10,458 nucleotides of DNA from Clostridiales bacterium (GTDB lineage: Bacteria > Bacillota > Clostridia > Oscillospirales > Oscillospiraceae). The notes below the pieces were generated by a model, which was given only the letters and a program-made list of their open reading frames with translations, made no database searches and was not told the DNA's origin. This document shows positions 6,780 through 10,458 of the stretch, one piece after another. How positions within the stretch are numbered: the first letter of the stretch is position 1; each line of letters opens with the position of its first letter. The DNA is taken from positions 1 to 10,458 of the forward strand of contig SFHQ01000053.1 in assembly GCA_004556345.1 (NCBI GenBank). Direction: 5' to 3'. Both the position numbers and the translations under genes were made by a program.

Positions 6780-7420
6780 GCGCCTTGATCCAGGTTCGCC
6801 AGCGCGTTTTCTACGATGCTGGTCCACTCGGCCAGATCGTGGCTGCCGAAGGAAGGCTCCCCGACGATATTGCCGTTTTCATCCACAAAGAAGCTCTCCG
6901 GGAAGGTCTCCATGTGGGCCAAACGGCCGTTGAGCCAGCCCGCGTCAGGCACCAGGAAGGGGTAGGTCGCACCGCTCTTCTCCACCATTTTTTTGGCTGC
7001 CTCCACGGTGGCCTGGTCAGGCTTGTTGTCGGCGCCGAGGGTGTCCGTCACGATGCTGATCACGCCCACGCCCTTGTCCTTCATGTTCTCATAGAGCTTT
7101 TGCAGTTCGGGCAGCTCCTGCACGCAGGGGGAGCACCAGGTCCCCATGGCGTTGACCAGGGTCAGCTTGTGTTCTTTGAAGATCTCCTGGGTGACGGTGT
7201 TGCCGTCCAGGTCCTGGGTGGTGAACTCGCCCACGGTGGTCACGGTGGACTTGCTGGTCTGATCGGTCTGGTCCGTCTGTTCGATCTGCGCCTGGCCGGC
7301 GTCGGGCTGGGTGCTTGCGTCGGCGGCGCTGTCCTGTCCGCCGCAGGCGGCCAGGAGGCTCAGGCTCAGCAGGCTCGCCGTCAGCGCAGCGAGAACTCGT
7401 TTGGTGTGTGTCTTGGTCAT
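6776..7420 (-). CDS. TlpA-type thioredoxin-fold lipoprotein
   Basis: 214 residues. A signal peptide with basic N-terminus and Leu-rich core ends in the lipobox LAAC (Cys26), so the mature protein is lipid-anchored outside the membrane. A low-complexity Gln/Thr/Asp linker (about 30-60, with repeated DQT) leads to an AhpC-TSA/redoxin fold. The active site is WCSPC (95-99) in GTWCSPCVQELPEL, and the cis-proline loop is ETFPESFFVDENGNIVG (Pro174). Family members reduce or exchange disulfides in exported proteins, or act in cytochrome maturation. It is the first gene of the cassette, with an excellent ribosome-binding site (AAAGGAGGTC). Which exported protein it serves cannot be seen. Confidence 0.93.
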   Translation of the reverse strand: MTKTHTKRVLAALTASLLSLSLLAACGGQDSAADASTQPDAGQAQIEQTDQTDQTSKSTVTTVGEFTTQDLDGNTVTQEIFKEHKLTLVNAMGTWCSPCVQELPELQKLYENMKDKGVGVISIVTDTLGADNKPDQATVEAAKKMVEKSGATYPFLVPDAGWLNGRLAHMETFPESFFVDENGNIVGEPSFGSHDLAEWTSIVENALANLDQGA

Positions 7421-7452
7421 GGGTATGACCTCCTTTTGTCTTGATGGCCCAT

Positions 7453-7461
7453 AGTATACCA
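7453..7461 (-). promoter_or_regulatory. Extended -10 promoter of the redox cassette
   Basis: Minus-strand TGG-TATACT lies about 33 nt before the lipoprotein ATG. A -35 at the expected distance is weak, but the TGn extension compensates. This promoter and the pta promoter share the 190-bp divergent spacer (7421-7610). Confidence 0.5.
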
Positions 7462-7520
7462 GACAAATTCAGAAATCTCTATGAACTTTTTCTTAAATTT
7501 TTATTGAGACGCAGAGCCTC

Positions 7521-7549
7521 TTGCATCCCCGGTCAGATGGTGTTACAAT
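7521..7549 (+). promoter_or_regulatory. Promoter of pta
   Basis: -35-like TTGCAT (7521-7526) and -10 TACAAT (7544-7549, five of six) are separated by 17 bp. Transcription would start near 7556, giving a leader of about 55 nt. The leader contains the small hairpin AAGACG-GATTT-CGTCTT (7572-7588) and a strong GGAGGT (7597-7602) 8 nt before the ATG. Confidence 0.55.
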
Positions 7550-7610
7550 AAACAAGTTGATTCGTAAGGAAAAGACGGATTTCGTCTTATGATTTTGGAG
7601 GTAAGCTAAC

Positions 7611-8681
7611 ATGTTCGTAAAACTGATCGAAACTCTGAAGGCCAATCCCCGCACCCTGGTCTTTACCGAAGGCGCCGACGCCCGTATCCTGGAGGCCACC
7701 GCTCGTCTGAAGAAGGACGGCTTCCTGACCCCCATCCTGGTGGGCGTGGAGGACGAGGTCAAGGCCGCTGCTGCCAAGGGCGGTTATGACATCGAAGGCG
7801 TGCGCATCGTGGACCCCGCCACCTACGCCGGCATGGACGCCATGGTCGAGAAGATGGTCGAGCTGCGCAAGGGCAAGATGTCCCCGGAGGACTGCCGCAA
7901 GAACCTGATGAAGGGCAACTACTTCGGCACCATGCTGGTGAAGATGGGCGAGGCCGACTGCCTGCTGGGCGGCGCCACCTACTCCACCGCCGACACCGTC
8001 CGTCCTGCTCTGCAGCTGATCAAGACCAAGCCCGGCAACAAGAACGTCAGCTCCTGCTTTATTCTGCAGCGTGAGAAGAACGGCGTGGACGAGCGCCTGT
8101 GCATGGGCGACTGCGCCATCCAGATCGATCCCGACGAGGATGCACTGGTCGAGACCGCCCTGGAGTGCGCCAAGACCGCCGCTACCTTCGGCATCGACCC
8201 CAAGATTGCTTTCCTGAGCTACTCCACCAAGGGCTCCGGCAAGGGCGAGGCTGTGGACAAGGTGAAGAACGCCTGCGATAAGGCCAAGGCCGCCGCTCCC
8301 GAGCTGGCCATCGACGGCGAGATGCAGTTCGACGCCGCCGTCTCCCCCGTGGTCGGTCAGCAGAAGTTCCCCGGCTCCAAGGTCGCCGGTCACGCCAACA
8401 CCTTCATCTTCCCGGAGATCCAGTCCGGCAACATCGGCTATAAGATCGCCCAGCGTCTGGGCGGCTTCGCCGCTTACGGCCCCATCCTGCAGGGCCTGAA
8501 CGCCCCCATCAACGACCCGCTCTGGCCTGATCCCGGCGTTCTCCCTCTGAACAAACTGTGCAAGCAAATCTCCCCTGCTACGTCTGTGGCAGGGGAGATT
8601 TTTGCCTTGCGCCGGGGCTTTGTGCCGTGTTCCGCTCTGAGGGTGCCTTGTTTTTTCTGTTGCGCTCCTGTTTTCATATAG
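7611..8681 (+). CDS. pta: Phosphate acetyltransferase with a disrupted C-terminus
   Basis: Pta interconverts acetyl-CoA plus phosphate and acetyl phosphate plus CoA in acetate fermentation. The single-domain form is usually about 325-335 residues. Residues 1-302 are a clear match: TLVFTEGADARILEA near the N-terminus, GGATYSTADTVRPALQ in the middle, then DAAVSP, KVAGHANTFIFPEIQSGNIGYK and the final LGGFAAYGPILQGLNAPIND. At this point family members continue with LSRG and about 20 more residues. Here the frame goes into PLWPDPGVLP and then through the gene's own terminator to a chance TAG at 8679-8681. None of the three frames restores the normal ending. The lost part carries the Ser, Arg and Asp described as active-site residues in Methanosarcina Pta, so this copy is probably inactive. 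A deletion in the strain or an assembly error would explain it. Good promoter, strong ribosome-binding site and highly biased codons imply that it was a highly expressed gene. Confidence 0.9.
   Translation: MFVKLIETLKANPRTLVFTEGADARILEATARLKKDGFLTPILVGVEDEVKAAAAKGGYDIEGVRIVDPATYAGMDAMVEKMVELRKGKMSPEDCRKNLMKGNYFGTMLVKMGEADCLLGGATYSTADTVRPALQLIKTKPGNKNVSSCFILQREKNGVDERLCMGDCAIQIDPDEDALVETALECAKTAATFGIDPKIAFLSYSTKGSGKGEAVDKVKNACDKAKAAAPELAIDGEMQFDAAVSPVVGQQKFPGSKVAGHANTFIFPEIQSGNIGYKIAQRLGGFAAYGPILQGLNAPINDPLWPDPGVLPLNKLCKQISPATSVAGEIFALRRGFVPCSALRVPCFFCCAPVFI
8566..8603 (+). terminator. Rho-independent terminator of pta
   Basis: A perfect 13-bp stem (8566-8578 with 8589-8601) encloses a 10-nt loop that can pair further, and T5 ends at 8603. 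It lies inside the extended pta reading frame and upstream of its present stop codon, confirming that the sequence after residue 302 is not native coding DNA. It might also catch transcripts from the opposing MerR gene, though the opposite U-tract is short. Confidence 0.9.
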
Positions 8682-8695
8682 GCTCAAAACAGGGT

Positions 8696-9136
8696 TCATT
8701 CTCTGTGGGAGCTGTCGTAGATGGCACGAATCTCCTCCGGCAGTTTGTCGGGGATCATGTCGGTGAGTCTCTCCTCATTTCCGTCCCGGATCGCCTGCGC
8801 ATAGTACCAGCATTTGAATTTCAGCATATCCAGCGCTTGGTTCATGTGGGCGATCTCTGCCTCCATGTGGGCTTTCCGCTCCTCAAACATGGCCTTGCGC
8901 TGGGGATAAGTGGACGGGCCTTTCGCACACCAGTCCATGAACTGCCGGATATCCTTGATCTCCATACCTGCTTTTTTCAAACACTCAATGACGCGGAGTG
9001 CCTCGATCTCCGTGTCGCTGAATCTGCGAATACCGGACGCCCGTTCCATGTGCGGAAACAAGCCCTGTTTGTCATAATAGCGCAGCGTAGAAATGGGCAG
9101 ATCAAACATCTTCGCCACCTGTCCAATCGAATACAT
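8696..9136 (-). CDS. MerR family transcriptional regulator, AdhR/NmlR-like
   Basis: 146 residues from the ATG at 9134-9136, which has GGGAGG 6-7 nt upstream and begins MYSIGQVAKM, the normal MerR N-terminus. The longer frame to 9220 would cross the operator and adds non-homologous residues. The winged helix-turn-helix (1-70) includes STLRYYDKQGLFP and GIRRFSDTEIEAL. A long dimerisation helix (about 78-112) ends LKFKCWYY. Cys52, in ECLKKAGM, sits exactly where AdhR/NmlR regulators carry the Cys that senses aldehydes and other electrophiles; C70 and C109 are also present. There is no metal-binding C-terminal Cys cluster as in CueR or ZntR. It is divergent from the flavoprotein-cupin gene and probably activates it from the shared spacer. 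The ligand is inferred, not shown. Confidence 0.9.
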   Translation of the reverse strand: MYSIGQVAKMFDLPISTLRYYDKQGLFPHMERASGIRRFSDTEIEALRVIECLKKAGMEIKDIRQFMDWCAKGPSTYPQRKAMFEERKAHMEAEIAHMNQALDMLKFKCWYYAQAIRDGNEERLTDMIPDKLPEEIRAIYDSSHRE

Positions 9137-9166
9137 AAAAAACCTCCCAAAAAAGCAAAAAATGTC

Positions 9167-9197
9167 TTGACCTAAAGTTAGGTTTAGGTGATACCAT
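9167..9197 (+). promoter_or_regulatory. MerR-type promoter and operator for the flavoprotein-cupin gene
   Basis: -35 TTGACC (9167-9172) and -10 TACCAT (9192-9197) are separated by 19 bp, the over-long spacing that MerR activators correct by untwisting DNA. Within the spacer lies a dyad, ACCTAAA (9170-9176) and TTTAGGT (9183-9189), separated by 6 bp. The CTAAAGTTA core resembles AdhR/NmlR operators. Transcription would begin near 9204, which excludes the ATG at 9196 as start and supports the ATG at 9241. Confidence 0.82.
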
Positions 9198-9240
9198 GAG
9201 AATACCACAGAGAATATCAAAACGCAAGGAGTGTTTTACG

Positions 9241-10230
9241 ATGAATAAAAAGGTACTGATCATTTCCTCCAGTCCCCGCAAGGGCGGCAACTCCGAAACG
9301 CTGGCGGCAGCCTTCGCCAAGGGCGCACGGGAGGCAGGCAATCAGGTAGAAACCGTATCTCTGCGAGAAAAGCAGGTTGGCTTCTGCAAGGGCTGTCTTG
9401 CCTGCCTGAAGCTTGGGCACTGCGTCATCCAGGACGATGCCGTGGAGATCGCCGCCAAAATGCACGACGCGGATGTGTTGGTGTTCGCAACGCCCGTCTA
9501 CTATTACAGTGTCAGCGGTCAGCTCAAGACCATGCTGGATCGCGCCAATCCGCTCTATGATACGGACTATGCCTTTACCCAAGCGTATCTGCTGGCAACG
9601 GCAGCCGAGAATGCGCCGGAGACCTTCGAGGGCACGGAGAAGGCCGTGCAGGGTTGGGTGGACTGCTTCCCCCGCTGCACGCTGGCCGGCACCGTGTTCG
9701 CAGGCGGCGTGAACGATGTGGGCGAGATCGCCGGTCATCCTGCGCTGGAACAGGCCTATCGGATGGGCAAGGAGGTCTGGGCGGAGGACGATGATGCCGA
9801 TGCAAAGACCAAACACGCAAACGAAATGGTCTTTCCCATCGGCGCACCCAATGACGCCTTTGCGAAATACTTTGTCGGGCAAAGCTACCTCGCCCCCCTT
9901 TCCACCGCGCAGGTCGGCATTTACAATGTGACCTTTGAGCCGGGCTGCCGCAACAACTGGCACATTCATCACGCGAAAAGCGGCGGCGGGCAGATCCTCG
10001 TCTGCGTGGCCGGATGCGGTTACTATCAGGAATGGGGCAAACCGGCACAGGAGCTTCATCCGGGCGATGTGGTGAACATTCCTGTGGGCGTAAGGCACTG
10101 GCACGGCGCTGCACCGGATAGCTGGTTTTCTCATCTGGCGGTAGAGGTTCCGGGGGACGAAACCAGCAATGAATGGTTGGAAGCCGTGGACAACACCACA
10201 TATTTTGAAGCAGTCAACAAGAAGGCCTGA
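9241..10230 (+). CDS. Iron-sulfur flavoprotein (NADPH-dependent FMN reductase fold) fused to a cupin
   Basis: 329 residues from the ATG at 9241, with AAGGAG 9 nt upstream. Residues 1-185 are a flavodoxin-like FMN reductase: SSSPRKGGNS (9-18) is the phosphate-binding loop, and PVYYYSVSGQLKTMLDR (85-101) is the flavin-contact segment. C49, C52, C55 and C61 (Cx2Cx2Cx5C) fit the compact cluster motif of iron-sulfur flavoproteins. A charged linker (about 181-195) leads to a cupin (about 205-329). Metal ligands are likely H241 and H243 in NNWHIHHAKSGGGQILV, with Gln251 in place of the usual Glu, and H286 in PGDVVNIPVGVRHWHGAA. The cupin resembles those found with carboxymuconolactone-decarboxylase-like proteins. 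Substrate is unknown; reduction of a quinone or reactive carbonyl is plausible given the regulator. The original ATG at 9196 lies upstream of the predicted transcript start and was not used. Confidence 0.88.
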   Translation: MNKKVLIISSSPRKGGNSETLAAAFAKGAREAGNQVETVSLREKQVGFCKGCLACLKLGHCVIQDDAVEIAAKMHDADVLVFATPVYYYSVSGQLKTMLDRANPLYDTDYAFTQAYLLATAAENAPETFEGTEKAVQGWVDCFPRCTLAGTVFAGGVNDVGEIAGHPALEQAYRMGKEVWAEDDDADAKTKHANEMVFPIGAPNDAFAKYFVGQSYLAPLSTAQVGIYNVTFEPGCRNNWHIHHAKSGGGQILVCVAGCGYYQEWGKPAQELHPGDVVNIPVGVRHWHGAAPDSWFSHLAVEVPGDETSNEWLEAVDNTTYFEAVNKKA

Positions 10231-10250
10231 ACATAGAATTTCAGATAAAA

Positions 10251-10287
10251 AAGACCACCGTAATTCTATCAAAATTACGGTGGTCTT
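10251..10287. terminator. Strong hairpin terminator, best oriented to the minus strand
   Basis: A perfect 15-bp stem (10251-10265 with 10273-10287) closes a 7-nt loop. On the plus strand it lies 20 bp after the flavoprotein stop, but the following sequence (GTGCCTTG) is a poor U-tract. On the minus strand it is followed by six T's (10245-10250). It can end the flavoprotein transcript, and it is a textbook terminator for any minus-strand transcript entering from beyond the right edge. Confidence 0.8.
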
Positions 10288-10331
10288 GTGCCTTGCCACG
10301 CTCCCATTGATACAATTAAATGATTTCAGCG

Positions 10332-10373
10332 AGGGGGTTCACAAGGGGGTTCAGAATATATCCAGGGGGTTCA
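10332..10373. repeat. Three direct copies of AGGGGGTTCA
   Basis: Identical 10-mers begin at 10332, 10344 and 10364 (steps of 12 and 20 bp). They lie in the gene-free end of the window, 10288-10458, where no gene can be supported. One frame is open from an ATG at 10320 to the window edge (46 codons, no ribosome-binding site), and minus-strand frames stop early. The repeats could be protein-binding sites or part of an element boundary. Confidence 0.6.
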
Positions 10374-10458
10374 AAGCGGAAAAGGCCGATTTTAAGCGGT
10401 TATTGGGAACTTCCGCATCATAACAGCATCACCGTACTCGCTAACCTATATCGCCAGA

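Noticed and set aside
6780..6827. Longer start for the CD1871A-type gene
   Set aside because: The extra 16 residues lie in the lipoprotein gene and are not part of the family; the ATGA overlap at 6776-6779 explains the real start.
7572..7588. Leader hairpin before pta as a riboswitch
   Set aside because: Only a single 6-bp stem with a 5-nt loop; no aptamer-like structure or alternative terminator is visible.
8517..8560. A simple frameshift as explanation of the pta C-terminus
   Set aside because: The other two frames give RSGLIPAFSL-stop and AL A-stop type endings, with no LSRG motif, so the missing coding sequence is not present in another frame.
8667..8693. Hairpin CCTGTTTT / AAAACAGG after the MerR stop
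   Set aside because: An 8-bp stem with an 11-nt loop but no U-tract on either strand, so not called as a terminator.
7587..8699. 370-codon minus-strand frame opposite pta
   Set aside because: It is the antisense shadow of a G/C-biased gene: composition is Gly/Leu/Val/His-rich with no family motif, and it crosses the pta terminator and promoter side.
9137..9220. N-terminal extension of the MerR regulator
   Set aside because: The added residues are not MerR-like and would place the start codon beyond the operator; the ATG at 9136 has GGGAGG.
9196..9240. Earlier ATG start for the flavoprotein-cupin gene
   Set aside because: It overlaps the -10 of the MerR-type promoter and lies upstream of the expected transcript start; the ATG at 9241 has a good ribosome-binding site.
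9217..10299. 360-codon minus-strand frame opposite the flavoprotein-cupin gene
   Set aside because: The plus strand carries clear FMN reductase and cupin motifs with a ribosome-binding site and promoter; the minus frame has none and crosses the terminator.
10320..10458. Open plus-strand frame at the right edge (46 codons, partial)
   Set aside because: No ribosome-binding site, preceded directly by a stop codon, and its first residues (RGFTRGF) are produced by the direct repeats; not enough to call a gene.

Overview
The window looks like chromosome from a GC-rich, spore-forming, anaerobic Bacillota, most likely a clostridial member of the Oscillospiraceae (Flavonifractor/Oscillibacter-like). 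Evidence for this is a gerW (ytfJ) sporulation gene beside ytfI-like DUF2953 and scpAB, a tiny CD1871A-type CxxC protein, a stand-alone phosphate acetyltransferase, and strongly G/C-biased third codon positions. The genus is inference; no marker here fixes it.

Layout. (1) 1-495, plus strand: the 3' part of an AT-rich gene ending in two topoisomerase-type zinc ribbons. It looks foreign in composition and runs off the left edge. (2) A hairpin at 494-536 terminates transcription from both sides. (3) 536-3708, minus strand: a compact five-gene operon read M50 site-2-type protease > scpA > scpB > DUF2953 (ytfI-like) > gerW, with gaps of 31 bp or less and two overlaps. Its promoter region lies at 3709-3824. 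(4) 3870-5708, minus strand: recQ with its own terminator. (5) 5783-7420, minus strand: an overlapping three-gene redox cassette, TlpA-type thioredoxin lipoprotein > 46-residue CD1871A-type CxxC membrane peptide > polytopic NapH-like Fe-S protein. It probably moves electrons across the membrane to extracytoplasmic thiols. (6) 7611-8681, plus strand, divergent from the cassette: pta. Its conserved C-terminus is missing after residue 302, and the frame runs through its own terminator. (7) 8696-9136, minus strand, and 9241-10230, plus strand: a divergent pair of a MerR-family regulator with Cys52 and a flavoprotein-cupin fusion, with a textbook MerR-type promoter (19-bp spacer and internal dyad) between them. 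(8) 10231-10458: a strong hairpin, then about 170 bp with three direct repeats and no recognisable gene.

How the genes work together. The first operon serves chromosome condensation (ScpAB with SMC) and spore germination (GerW). The middle cassette and the right-hand MerR/flavoprotein pair are both redox modules, one membrane-bound and thiol-directed, the other cytoplasmic and probably induced by electrophiles. The most striking anomalies are the broken pta, which lacks the catalytic Ser/Arg/Asp segment and would give a stop-less mRNA if its terminator works, and the unusual Fe-S flavoprotein-cupin fusion under a MerR switch. No CRISPR array, rRNA, tRNA, insertion sequence or recognisable defence system was seen.
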